64,000 nucleotides of DNA from the NCBI GenBank assembly GCA_036961295.1, contig JBALVX010000001.1, positions 1,178,001 to 1,242,000 of the forward strand, read 5' to 3'. Within the stretch, counting starts at the first letter, position 1. Each line of letters starts with the position of its first letter. The stretch is from JAGPUQ01 sp036961295. Lineage in GTDB: Bacteria > Pseudomonadota > Gammaproteobacteria > Pseudomonadales > Porticoccaceae. Positions 37,901 to 45,703 of the stretch are shown in pieces. The position numbers and the translations under genes are program-made. Under the pieces are notes generated by a model. That model did no database searches, was not told the DNA's origin, and saw nothing but the letters and a program-made list of their open reading frames with translations.

Positions 37901-38286
37901 GTCGAATACCCGTCGAGGTTTTTGTGGGCGGAAAATCCGCCTGGCAAGCTGCCTCAGAGAAGCAACAGACCTTGCTGACCCAGGGTGTTAACTCCCATAT
38001 AAGCAATGGAATACAAACGTTGGATGCGTCCGGAAAAACACTTCGAATGCTATCTACAAGCCTATTTGAAAGCGCGCGTGCCCTTGCGCTACTGCCAAAC
38101 GTTGAAGCCATCGTACTAGTCGTCCAGACTGACGAATTTATCAATACGGGCTTACCACTAGAATTTGTAGATACAATCAACCACGTTGACGAACATTTGA
38201 TGTCATTTAAGTCAAACAATACAGTGCTGCCCCCTAAGCGAACTAAGCGAATGATCCAGCTAATGACAGAATGGAACGCAGTGTAA
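34966..38286 (+). CDS. Adenylate-forming domain fused to cyanophycin-synthetase-like ATP-grasp
   Basis: A 1106-residue fusion starting at GTG (GTGA overlap with the previous stop). Residues 1-485 are an ANL-superfamily acyl/aminoacyl-adenylating enzyme: P-loop GSGSTGNPK (149-157), YGANE (287-291), YPGDLG (365-370), GRSDDLMIMNG (382-392) and IPRNKQGKP with the catalytic Lys near 473. Residues about 660-975 resemble the ATP-grasp part of cyanophycin synthetase: ILRVARQKGIPFRHM, YQLGWGSKARFL, PVVVKPTDRDGGVGI (758-772), VEQQVLGVCHRLFI and NEVNFAPLL (949-957). After 978, GRIPVEVFVGGKS stands where CphA has GRIP-x6-GTNGKTT. The Mur-ligase P-loop is gone and the protein ends about 110 residues later. 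No carrier domain is seen. It probably activates two acids and forms an amide or peptide bond. Residues 490-650 are unassigned. Confidence 0.88.
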   Translation: MNISDVLERQAYLLKQIPCIHFPDGYWSFDYLNRCVWQVAHLLHCRGVAKGDVVAHTFHNKLLLLVTMIATARIGATVFSVPLKLPSVRRSKVLSQVNASYLATDLGGLQYGILESIQVGMEALDQPENNIEKSCKDDRPTAPWILVEGSGSTGNPKLMAVSHRQQLFRMEVGLEWLPYSSDDVLLSLIDLDYYGPKQRYLEAFTKGSSVAFVDHKQENIGKSVKDQNITVIYATVFHIERILHSLPVGDRGYLKSLNALMIGGSSVSSNLRNTISDRLCANLYVLYGANECHTTCCTQIPEVYEVQGSVGRPHKGFDLQIVDELDSPMPASRVGQIRVRSEAMIEGYFNDKPGTASAFRHGWFYPGDLGKLTPGGQLIHMGRSDDLMIMNGINIYPAEIEKTLYEYSDVIDVVAFPLRHPIHQDIPVCAASLKAGAQISERELMAFANQHLGAHAPKIILILDKIPRNKQGKPIRKELDTLITSRLETDSNSAFNKVPQKKTDSSRQTRNQLTRNITFTCVVPRQVNLEVLDNWFTELVLKDNADNEIEDFYPEYDNIPRVTGWWLWRCMQLFRFILQACRIPVFDTPEIIAYQQEGQNQKKINLTVAVTQLDNLPKGIYLTALEISFFLAEKSLTQEPNTENLQSFFKIIQNRILAPYSPLLPPGKSTLPILRVARQKGIPFRHMGNSVYQLGWGSKARFLDRSTTEVDSAMGSKLSQSKLVTAQLLRSAGLPASRHQAVTKQDDAQKVARQFGWPVVVKPTDRDGGVGITVNIDDPAKLKAAYALARKHSHSKQVIVEQQVLGVCHRLFIAHGKLLYVVKRLPMSVTGDNTLSVAELVKREVLIQRRKPPWARSRIIPLDSPALAAISAAGFSTSSVPGERVQVPLRNIESTEWGGIDEDVSNQIHPENLQMAISAAALFRLNVAGIDIISQDIATPWHENNAIINEVNFAPLLGGGEISRRHIPAFLDQYIRGNGRIPVEVFVGGKSAWQAASEKQQTLLTQGVNSHISNGIQTLDASGKTLRMLSTSLFESARALALLPNVEAIVLVVQTDEFINTGLPLEFVDTINHVDEHLMSFKSNNTVLPPKRTKRMIQLMTEWNAV

Positions 38287-38299
38287 GAGGAACACAGAA

Positions 38300-39226
38300 A
38301 TGCATGTGCTCGTAACGGGAGCCAACGGCTATCTTGGAAGTGTCTTGATACCAATGCTCAAAGCTTCAAAAACAGTCACCCGAGTTACCGCATTGGTCAG
38401 GCAACGTCAGCGCTTTACCGAAGGGAAATACGCCTATCTGAATGGCGTCTCGATTATGGATACTCAGGATTTACTCTCTGGAAAATGTTCCTTTGATGGA
38501 GTTAATGTCGTCTGCCATCTCGCCGCGAGCCGTGATTCCAATATGCCCGGTGACATCGCCGACTTTATGGGTTTTACGCATACTCTTCTGACACAGCTGG
38601 CCCGCGCAAGAGTTAATGCCCTTATCAACACTTCCAGCCACGCTGTTTACGGTATGACCAAGCCAGTTTGGACAGAAGAAAGTCCAGCAGCCCCAGCCAC
38701 CATCTATGGCATGGCAAAACTGGCCACTGAATTCATAATAAAAAGCGCTTCTCTAGCGTCGCCACCGATCAACACAATCTCACTCCGAATATCGAAACTA
38801 GTGGGACCATCCCCAAGTATGAGAATTGCCCCGAGTGAATATCCACACATATTTTCGAAAGCTGCGTTACTTGGAAAAGCACTAAAGATGAAAAATAACG
38901 GAGACCAGAAGCTGGACTTTATAGATGTGCGGGACGCCGCTGAGGTTATAGTCCGCCTAGTAGAAATAGGCCCCAAAACCTGGCCGGAAATTATGAATGT
39001 TGGTTCCGGCCAGCAGGTAAGTATGGAAGCAACTGCGTGCCTAGTATCCAATATAGCCAGAACACAATATGGAAAACCTTTGCAAATCGACTTTACACCA
39101 ACAGCAAACAAATACCGAAACTTCGGTATGTCTATTTCTCGACTGGAAAAACTACTACAGTGGAAAGCCCGTTATACTCTAGATGAGACTATTGGCGATG
39201 TATTAAACATCCTGAAGCAACGGTAA
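38300..39226 (+). CDS. NAD-dependent epimerase/dehydratase (extended SDR)
   Basis: A 308-residue Rossmann enzyme: TGANGYLG (6-13) for NAD(P), CHLAA, the catalytic Ser in NTSSHAVYG and the Y-x3-K motif in IYGMAKLATE, then SLRISKLVGP as in sugar-nucleotide epimerases and dehydratases. It probably edits a nucleotide sugar, or reduces or epimerises an intermediate for the glycosyltransferase or the ligase product. It has a good ribosome site (GAGGAAC) and lies 13 bp after the fusion gene, the third gene of this operon. No further gene follows before the repeat. Confidence 0.9.
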   Translation: MHVLVTGANGYLGSVLIPMLKASKTVTRVTALVRQRQRFTEGKYAYLNGVSIMDTQDLLSGKCSFDGVNVVCHLAASRDSNMPGDIADFMGFTHTLLTQLARARVNALINTSSHAVYGMTKPVWTEESPAAPATIYGMAKLATEFIIKSASLASPPINTISLRISKLVGPSPSMRIAPSEYPHIFSKAALLGKALKMKNNGDQKLDFIDVRDAAEVIVRLVEIGPKTWPEIMNVGSGQQVSMEATACLVSNIARTQYGKPLQIDFTPTANKYRNFGMSISRLEKLLQWKARYTLDETIGDVLNILKQR

Positions 39227-39340
39227 TCTCCCCCTAAAACCACTACAGTGAGAAGTAGAATTTTCTCGCGACCTAGACTCAGGTGATTAACTGGGAGAGA
39301 TCACGTTATTCAGGAAGCCGGATTACGTTCAACCGCACTG

Positions 39341-39958
39341 CCCTGCCACCTACCTCAATGTGTAGCGGCCAACCCTAGTAAGCGCTGAAGCTCCCCGGTC
39401 TTCCTCCGGTCTTCTTGCTTGAGGTAAGCACTCTATTGAATATCATCTATTTATCGTCGGAGCTATCTAAAACTGGCATAGCCTTGACCATACTAGGCAA
39501 AAGGCAATGGGGGTACAGAGCCCATTGCTTATTGGGCCTTCCCCCTCCCCATTACTGTTGTGTCATGTATTGAAAATCCTCGTGTCGGTGGTTCGATTCC
39601 GCCCCCGGGCACCATCTTTTATTGGCCTCTCCGGCCTTTCCTCCTCAGCCTCTTTCGCGCTCTCCGGTTTATCTCCGGCCCCTATATTTTCTGCACCTGT
39701 CCAAATCTCATTGGCACCGTGATGCCAAGTTGAATTCGAGCCTGATTGCTGCCCTTCTCATTCCTTCGCTCTCCGGGCAACAACCGATTCAGCAACCCAC
39801 TCAGAGTTATGTAGTTGACTTAGTTTTGCGAAAGAACGAGGCACGCCCGCTGGATTGGCATAGGGCTTGTCTATGCGTGCTGAGGGTCCAGGGCCGGGGT
39901 TGCCTTGGTCTCTAGGGATTTACGTTGTTGCCGAACTATAGCGATGAGTGTGCGACAG
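39341..39958 (+). repeat. Long tRNA-Phe-linked repeat, copy D
   Basis: It parallels copy A over most of its length, including ACCTACCTCAATGTG, CCCCGGTCTTCCTCCGGTCT, the tRNA fragment, GGCAACAA-CGATTCAGCA and GGGGTTGCCTTGGTCTCTAG. It is more diverged than A from B. It forms the right edge of the accreted island. Confidence 0.9.
39568..39614 (+). other. tRNA-Phe 3' half, right attachment-site remnant
   Basis: It is identical to 20457-20503 except for one base before the T-arm (GTCGGTGG against GTCTGTGG), and ends in CCA. The upstream GTGTCATG is also shared. The 5' half of a tRNA is absent. With 20457 it forms a 47-bp direct repeat flanking 19.1 kb. Confidence 0.88.
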
Positions 39959-40137
39959 GAAAGATTGCGGATTGGAAACGCAGTGTGCTAGAAAAGCCCG
40001 GCGCACCATCGGGTTAAGCTCAATATCTGTACAGCCAATGCATTAATAATAGCTTGCCGATGGCCAGTAACCTGCATTTTATAGTAGGGTGAGGGGAGAG
40101 AGGTATTAATCCTTCCCAATACTCGTAGCAAAGTTAT

Positions 40138-40971
40138 GTGGACTCAGAGGTATACGTTTTGACACAAGACATCGATACAAAAGGCCCAGATATAAACAAC
40201 AGCGTCATCATCGACAAAAATGAACTTGGCATCGCTTACGTTACCATCAATCGGGCCCATGCGTACAACGCGCTGTCGCTTGGCTGCATGCAGTCTTTAC
40301 TCACCGCATTTTCGGATTGCTCAAGCGACGCCTCGGTTCGAGTGATCGTGCTCGCCGGTTCCGGCAAAGGCTTTTGCGCGGGTCACGATCTGGCGGAAAT
40401 GCGCAGTCACCCCGAGCGGACATTTCAACAACAGACCATTGATACATGCTCTACCCTAATGCTCGCCATTACCCAATCGCCAAAGCCTGTGATTGCCAAG
40501 GTGCATGGAGTAGCGACGGCGGCCGGTTGCCAGCTAGTGGCCAGTTGTGATTTGGTAGTTGCCGATAAGCGGGCGCGGTTTGCCACCCCGGGAGTTAATT
40601 TGGGTTTGTTTTGTTCGACGCCAATGGTGCCCCTGTCGCGCAACGTGTCAAAAAAACATGCTATGGAAATGTTATTGCTGGGCGATTTTATTTCCGCCCA
40701 GCGCGCCTACGAAATGGGCTTTGTTAATCGACTCGCGCCTGCTGAGCAACTCAACCAACTGGTTGATGAGCTGGCGGCAAAGATTGCCAGCAAGTCATCA
40801 ATGACCCTAAAAACGGGCAAGCAGGCCTTTTATCAACAGATTGATAAAAATATCAGCGAGGCCTACGACTATTGCGGCCAGGTGATGGTCGATAACATGA
40901 TGACCTACGATGCCCAGGAAGGGATTGACGCCTTTATAGCCAAACGCGATCCTGTTTGGCAGGACAAGTAA
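40138..40971 (+). CDS. Enoyl-CoA hydratase/isomerase family protein
   Basis: A crotonase-fold enzyme of up to 277 residues. The oxyanion-hole and active-site region is visible: GSGKGFCAGHDLAEMRS and then KVHGVATAAGCQLVASCDLVVA. The residues after GHDL fit the enoyl-CoA hydratase domain-containing (ECHDC3-like) subgroup, in which the usual Glu pair is altered. It could act in fatty-acid or amino-acid breakdown. The start is uncertain: GTG 40138 gives 277 residues, but TTG 40159 has the better ribosome site (AGAGG, 8 bases ahead) and would remove seven residues. Single gene, core side of the island boundary. Confidence 0.9.
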   Translation: MDSEVYVLTQDIDTKGPDINNSVIIDKNELGIAYVTINRAHAYNALSLGCMQSLLTAFSDCSSDASVRVIVLAGSGKGFCAGHDLAEMRSHPERTFQQQTIDTCSTLMLAITQSPKPVIAKVHGVATAAGCQLVASCDLVVADKRARFATPGVNLGLFCSTPMVPLSRNVSKKHAMEMLLLGDFISAQRAYEMGFVNRLAPAEQLNQLVDELAAKIASKSSMTLKTGKQAFYQQIDKNISEAYDYCGQVMVDNMMTYDAQEGIDAFIAKRDPVWQDK

Positions 40972-41092
40972 CGCTAGAATCAATGAGGTCAGAATTGATT
41001 GATTATGTCACCACCTCTTGAGTTATCAGAAGGTGTCCCTAAAACGGGGGATCTACATTATTCTCTAGAAAGTGTTGTTCGGCGGGGAAGTA

Positions 41093-41764
41093 CTAACTAA
41101 GTTCGCTGTCTGTATTATGGCGAATCACTTCTCCTTCAACCATAAAGATAACGTCTTCGGCAATATTGGTCGCCAGGTCGGCGATTCTCTCAAGACAACG
41201 CGAGGTTGATAACAGCGACGTGGCTCGCTCAACCGCCGTAGGATCATCTTTCATCAGCGCCTGCAGTACAACATACATTTGACGATTAACGTCGTCCACG
41301 ACGTCGTCCATGGCAATGACGCGACGGGCCATATTCACATCCAGTTTGACCAGGGCATCAAGGCTGTCGTGCACCATCGCCAGTATTGAGTTTGCCATTT
41401 GATCGGAGAATTCCGGCGGACAGGGAATAGCTTCCTGGCCGGATAGGAAAACGGCTCTTTTGGCTACGTTTACCGCGAGATCCCCCATGCGTTCCAGGTC
41501 GTTATTTACTTTTAATACCACTACAATAAAACGCAAATCGACGGCCACCGGCTGATGCAGGGCAAGTATTTTCAAACAGTACTCTTCGATTAAAACTTCT
41601 TTTTCGTCAATCTGACTTTCGGCATCAAATACGCTTTGAGTCAGCTCGGGACGTCGGTCATTTAGCGCCCGGACGGCGTTATTAATTCCGGTTTCAACCA
41701 TGCTACCCAGCTCTAGAATTTCTTTCCTCAGCTGATCCAGGTCTCGTTGTAAATGCAGTGACAT
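41093..41764 (-). CDS. phoU: Phosphate signalling regulator PhoU
   Basis: A 223-residue all-helical protein with two PhoU repeats: LGSMVETGINNAVRAL in the first, with metal-site E/D-x3-D patterns, and NSILAMVHDSLDALV in the second. It sits at the end of the pst operon, binds the Pst transporter and PhoR, and shuts PhoR kinase activity off when phosphate is plentiful. Standard length, intact, 64 bp after pstB. Confidence 0.97.
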   Translation of the reverse strand: MSLHLQRDLDQLRKEILELGSMVETGINNAVRALNDRRPELTQSVFDAESQIDEKEVLIEEYCLKILALHQPVAVDLRFIVVVLKVNNDLERMGDLAVNVAKRAVFLSGQEAIPCPPEFSDQMANSILAMVHDSLDALVKLDVNMARRVIAMDDVVDDVNRQMYVVLQALMKDDPTAVERATSLLSTSRCLERIADLATNIAEDVIFMVEGEVIRHNTDSELS

Positions 41765-41828
41765 AAGCTTTTTCCGTGTCTCTAATATTCAGGGATTAAT
41801 AGTTTCTGGAACTAACAGTACTTAGGGT

Positions 41829-42641
41829 CTAACCAAAGCGACCAGTAACGTACTCTTCCGTACGCTGGTTTTGTGGCCGCGTAAAAATTTGGTCGGTAAC
41901 ACCAAATTCAATTAATTTACCGGTCTCAAGAAATGCGGTGTGATCTGAGATTCGCGCCGCCTGCTGCATGTTATGGGTAACGATAACGATGGTGTAACGA
42001 GACTTCAGCTCGAATAATAGATCTTCAATATGAGCCGTCGAAATCGGGTCGAGGGCCGAGCAAGGCTCGTCCATCAGCAAAACGTCGGGGGCCATCGCCA
42101 GGGCTCTGGCAATGCAGAGCCGTTGCTGCTGACCACCGGATAAGCTGAGCGCGGATTCGTGCAGGCGATCTTTTACCTCTTCCCACAGGGCGGCCTGCCT
42201 TAGCGATTGCTCGACCAATTCGTCCATCGAGTCTTTATAGCCGTTAATCCCCGGCCCCCAGGCAACATTTTTATAGATCGATTTCGGAAACGGATTGGGC
42301 TTCTGAAACACCATACCAATGCAACGCCGCACTTCAACCGGGTCTACTTCGCTGCCGTGAAGATTCTGCCCACCGTAAGTGACCATCCCATCGACAGTAA
42401 CCCCTGGAATAAAATCATTCATTCTGTTCAGCGAACGTAGCAAAGTACTTTTACCACAGCCGGAGGGGCCAATGATTGATGTGATTTTATTTTTCGCTAT
42501 GGGAAAAGACACCTTGTCTACCGCAATTTTTCCCGAGTAAAAAATACTAACCTCCTGCAAATCAATAATGCTGTCATCAGCCAGGGGCACTTGCTCATTG
42601 GGGGTCGAATTCATAATTGTCTCGCTGATTGAAACTGACAT
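41829..42641 (-). CDS. pstB: Phosphate ABC transporter ATPase PstB
   Basis: A 270-residue ABC ATPase: Walker A GPSGCGKST, the PstB-typical FQKPNPFPKSIY, signature LSGGQQQRL, Walker B VLLMDEPCSALD and the switch His in VTHNMQQA. It powers high-affinity phosphate import on the cytoplasmic side of PstC-PstA. The start overlaps the pstA stop by one base (TAATG). An N-terminal extension of about 20 residues precedes the ABC core. Confidence 0.98.
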   Translation of the reverse strand: MSVSISETIMNSTPNEQVPLADDSIIDLQEVSIFYSGKIAVDKVSFPIAKNKITSIIGPSGCGKSTLLRSLNRMNDFIPGVTVDGMVTYGGQNLHGSEVDPVEVRRCIGMVFQKPNPFPKSIYKNVAWGPGINGYKDSMDELVEQSLRQAALWEEVKDRLHESALSLSGGQQQRLCIARALAMAPDVLLMDEPCSALDPISTAHIEDLLFELKSRYTIVIVTHNMQQAARISDHTAFLETGKLIEFGVTDQIFTRPQNQRTEEYVTGRFG

Positions 42642-43531
42642 TATTTAAATTTCTGTTCGGCTTTATGCCGAATCACAATTGCCGCCGCATTCATTAGCAA
42701 CAACACCGCTAACAAAACGATAATGGCACCGGCTGCCAGCTCGTGAAACTCTTGCTGGGGGCGAGCCACCCAGTTAAATATTTGAATTGGCAAGGCAGTA
42801 AAGGAATCCATTGGCCCCTCGGGGAAAAATGCCACGTAGGTCAGGCCACCGATCATAATCAACGGTGCGGTTTCACCGATGGCTCTGGACAGCGCCAGGA
42901 TAACCCCGGTGAGAATACCCGGAGAGGCCGCGGGTAATACGTGAGCCCAGGTGGTTTGCCAGCGTGTCGCGCCCAGTGCGAACGCCGCGTGCCGAATACT
43001 CATAGGCACGGTTTTAATGGCTTCGCGACTGGCAATAATAATAATCGGTAAAATCAGTAAACTCATGGTCAGCGCGCCAGACAGTAAACTGCGCTCTAAA
43101 CCGAGCTGGCGAACAAATACCGCTAAACCAATAATGCCGTACACAATCGACGGCACACCGGCCAGGTTCGAGATATTAAGTTCGATCAGGCGGTTGAGGC
43201 GGTTCTTACTGTTAAATTCCTCTAGATACAGCGCTGTTGCCACCCCAATAGGAATCGAAATAATCGCGATCAAACTGATTAACCACAGGGTGCCCACCAG
43301 GGCCGAGGCGATACCAGCCTTGGCCGGAAAGCGCGAAGGGAAGCTGCTAATAAACTGCCAATCCAGCCATTTAAACCCGTCTATGGAAACCTGGGCCAGC
43401 AACACCGCCAGCAAGGCGACGCCCATCCAGGTAATCGTTGCACAAAAATTAGCAAATATTTTGGCTTTGCGATGGCGGCGTTTAAGGTCGCCGTAATCCA
43501 GCTGGAAAGCGGGTTTATCAGGCGTACTCAT
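42641..43531 (-). CDS. pstA: Phosphate ABC transporter permease PstA
   Basis: A 296-residue inner-membrane permease with six predicted helices and the EAA loop region (EAIKTVPMSIRHAAFALGATRWQTTWAHVLPAA). It forms the channel with PstC. It has normal length, starts 34 bp after pstC in the same operon, and is translationally coupled to pstB. Confidence 0.97.
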   Translation of the reverse strand: MSTPDKPAFQLDYGDLKRRHRKAKIFANFCATITWMGVALLAVLLAQVSIDGFKWLDWQFISSFPSRFPAKAGIASALVGTLWLISLIAIISIPIGVATALYLEEFNSKNRLNRLIELNISNLAGVPSIVYGIIGLAVFVRQLGLERSLLSGALTMSLLILPIIIIASREAIKTVPMSIRHAAFALGATRWQTTWAHVLPAASPGILTGVILALSRAIGETAPLIMIGGLTYVAFFPEGPMDSFTALPIQIFNWVARPQQEFHELAAGAIIVLLAVLLLMNAAAIVIRHKAEQKFK

Positions 43532-43565
43532 AAGCTATTCATTAATCCGTTCATTAATCCATCCA

Positions 43566-44495
43566 TTAATCGTAAACCTCTTGATAACGCATTAAGATTT
43601 TTTGCGACAGAACATTCAAAATTAATGTGATAACGAATAGCAGCCCCGCTACAACAAACAAAGTCTGATAGGCAATGCCACCGGCGGGTGCATCGCCCAA
43701 ACTGATTTGCACGATATACGCCGTCATGGTTTGAATGCTTTCAAAAAAGGTCAGCGATATATTAGGGGTCGCACCAGCCGCCAGAGTGACGGCCATGGTC
43801 TCGCCAATCGCTCGAGAAATCGCCAGTAAGAAAGACGCCATCACGCCCGACAGTCCAGCGGGCACCACCACCTGGGTGGTCACCTCATAAGACGTAGCGC
43901 CCAGCGCGTAAGCTCCCTGCCGTAGGGTTTGCGGTACCGCTGACAACGCGTTGTCGCTGAGTGTAGCGATCATCGGCAACACCATAATGCCAACCACGAT
44001 GGCACCACTCAGAGCATTAAACACCTGGATATCGGGGAATATCCCTTTAAGTAAGGGCGTAATAAACGTCAGCGCAAAGAACCCATACACCACGGTGGGG
44101 ATACCGGCCAGCAGTTCGAGAACCGGTTTTACGATGGAGCGCACCCGGTCACTAGCGTATTCACTTAGGTAAATCGCACTTGCCAAACCAATGGGGATGG
44201 CAATCACTGCGGCGCCAAACGTTACCAACAAGGTACCCCACACTAATGGCAGCACCCCAAAAGACTGGGGTTCCAGTAACGGTACCCAACGCGTACCCAA
44301 AAAGAATTCTGCGGGACTCACGTGCTGAAAAAAACTAAAGCCTTCCTTGCCTAAAATAATAATAATCGCAATCGTGGTGATAATTGACACCAGGGCACAA
44401 AGGCCGAGCCCTGATTGAATCAGGAACTCAGCCCAACGAGTGCTACGCTTATTAATATTGCTAACTTTAACGGCTTGATACGTATCTGTTGTCAT
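43566..44495 (-). CDS. pstC: Phosphate ABC transporter permease PstC
   Basis: A 309-residue inner-membrane permease. It has several hydrophobic helices and the EAA-like loop (LSAVPQTLRQGAYALGATSYEVTTQVVVPAG). It pairs with PstA to carry phosphate from the PstS binding protein. It is separated from pstS by an 87-bp spacer containing a strong stem-loop. Confidence 0.97.
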   Translation of the reverse strand: MTTDTYQAVKVSNINKRSTRWAEFLIQSGLGLCALVSIITTIAIIIILGKEGFSFFQHVSPAEFFLGTRWVPLLEPQSFGVLPLVWGTLLVTFGAAVIAIPIGLASAIYLSEYASDRVRSIVKPVLELLAGIPTVVYGFFALTFITPLLKGIFPDIQVFNALSGAIVVGIMVLPMIATLSDNALSAVPQTLRQGAYALGATSYEVTTQVVVPAGLSGVMASFLLAISRAIGETMAVTLAAGATPNISLTFFESIQTMTAYIVQISLGDAPAGGIAYQTLFVVAGLLFVITLILNVLSQKILMRYQEVYD

Positions 44496-44535
44496 TAAAC
44501 GATTTGTCTATCCAGCATAATTTATGAACCCGTTT

Positions 44536-44560
44536 CGCCCTAAGGAAAACCCTTAGGGCG
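44536..44560 (-). promoter_or_regulatory. Stem-loop between pstS and pstC
   Basis: CGCCCTAAGG (44536-44545) pairs perfectly with CCTTAGGGCG (44551-44560) around a 5-base loop. It lacks a T-run on the minus strand. Such stem-loops after a binding-protein gene usually stabilise or partly terminate the transcript, so that PstS is made in excess over the permease. That function is inferred. Confidence 0.7.
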
Positions 44561-44582
44561 TCGGCCGTTAGAGCTTCAACCA

Positions 44583-45599
44583 TTACTTCGACAGTAAATT
44601 GACCGCGCGCATATCGTTATCATCAGAGTAAGCCGTACCTGATTCACGATTTAACACTCGATCCAAAGCCCGTTGATACACGACATCCGGTAGCGGGATA
44701 TAACCAACTTCGGTGGCCAGTTGCGCGGAGTTGTTGATGTAAAATTTAACGAAGGTTTCCACTTCCGGGCGATCAAGTGCATCTTTACGAACGTAAATAA
44801 AGATAGGTCGAGACAGGGGCTCATAACTACCATCGTTTATCGTGGTCGGTGACGGTAATACGGCGGTTTTCTCGCCTTCGTTGTCGCCATCGATAGCCAC
44901 TAACTTAAGCTTGTCTGTATTAGCGGCGTAGTAAGCGAAACCGAAGTAACCCAGGGAGTCCAGCTCGCCGCTAATACCCTGTACCAGAGCATTGTCATCT
45001 TCGCTAGCGGTGTAATCAGGTCGAGACGCACCTGACTTACCGTTGATGGTTTCGCTGAAATAATCAAAGGTACCTGAGTCCGTACCTGGGCCATACAAAC
45101 GGATGGGGCGCTCGGGCCAACCGGATCGAACGTCGCTCCAGTTTTTGACCGTACTGCCCGGCTGCCAGATTTTCTTCAGCTCGTCTACGCTGAGACTATC
45201 TACCCAGTCATTGTTTTTGTTAACGATGACCGATAGCCCGTCGAACGCTACGGGAAGCTCAATAAATTCAATGCCCGCTTCCTTAGCTACCTTCATTTCC
45301 TTGGCTTTTATCGAACGTGAAGCGTCGTTAATATCGATTTCGCCAGCGAGAAATTTTTTGAAGCCGCCACCAGTACCCGATACACCAACGGTAACGCGAA
45401 CACGGGGCTGGACCGCCAAAAACTCTTCTGCGACGGCTTCACTGATTGGAAATACGGTACTCGAACCATCTAGCGAAACCGTGCCTCTCAGTTGTTCAGC
45501 CGCGTAACTTGCGCTAGAGAGTGCAAGGGCAGCGGTGCTAACCAGAAGAAAGCGCGATAGCGTCTTTGCTTGAGTTGTCGTTGCTAATATGTTTTTCAT
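44583..45599 (-). CDS. pstS: Periplasmic phosphate-binding protein PstS
   Basis: A 338-residue secreted binding protein. It has a signal peptide (about residues 1-33, basic start then LLVSTAALALSSASYAA), then the phosphate-binding loops DGSSTVFPISEA, GVSGTGGGFKKF and PGTDSGTFDYF. It delivers phosphate to PstCA. It lies 105 bp downstream of the porin gene, and either shares its transcript or has its own promoter; no clear Pho box is seen in that gap. Confidence 0.97.
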   Translation of the reverse strand: MKNILATTTQAKTLSRFLLVSTAALALSSASYAAEQLRGTVSLDGSSTVFPISEAVAEEFLAVQPRVRVTVGVSGTGGGFKKFLAGEIDINDASRSIKAKEMKVAKEAGIEFIELPVAFDGLSVIVNKNNDWVDSLSVDELKKIWQPGSTVKNWSDVRSGWPERPIRLYGPGTDSGTFDYFSETINGKSGASRPDYTASEDDNALVQGISGELDSLGYFGFAYYAANTDKLKLVAIDGDNEGEKTAVLPSPTTINDGSYEPLSRPIFIYVRKDALDRPEVETFVKFYINNSAQLATEVGYIPLPDVVYQRALDRVLNRESGTAYSDDNDMRAVNLLSK

Positions 45600-45703
45600 G
45601 ATTCTATTTTCTCTCTCAATTGTTAAGATAAGATAAAGATTGCACGTCCCTGTGCTTTCTAGCTCCTGTGTTTAAAAACCAGGGCTTTGACTGGCTTTGC
45701 GCC

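Larger units (their letters stand above)
39227..40137. other. Right island boundary
   Basis: It holds repeat copy D with the tRNA-Phe fragment (separate entries). 39959-40137 has no recognised feature apart from the leader of the enoyl-CoA hydratase gene. Core genome seems to resume here. Confidence 0.6.

Noticed and set aside
45600..45703. Pho box directly ahead of pstS
   Set aside because: No spaced CTGTCAT-like half-sites are found in the gap; control is more likely from the porin promoter or a site not recognised by eye.
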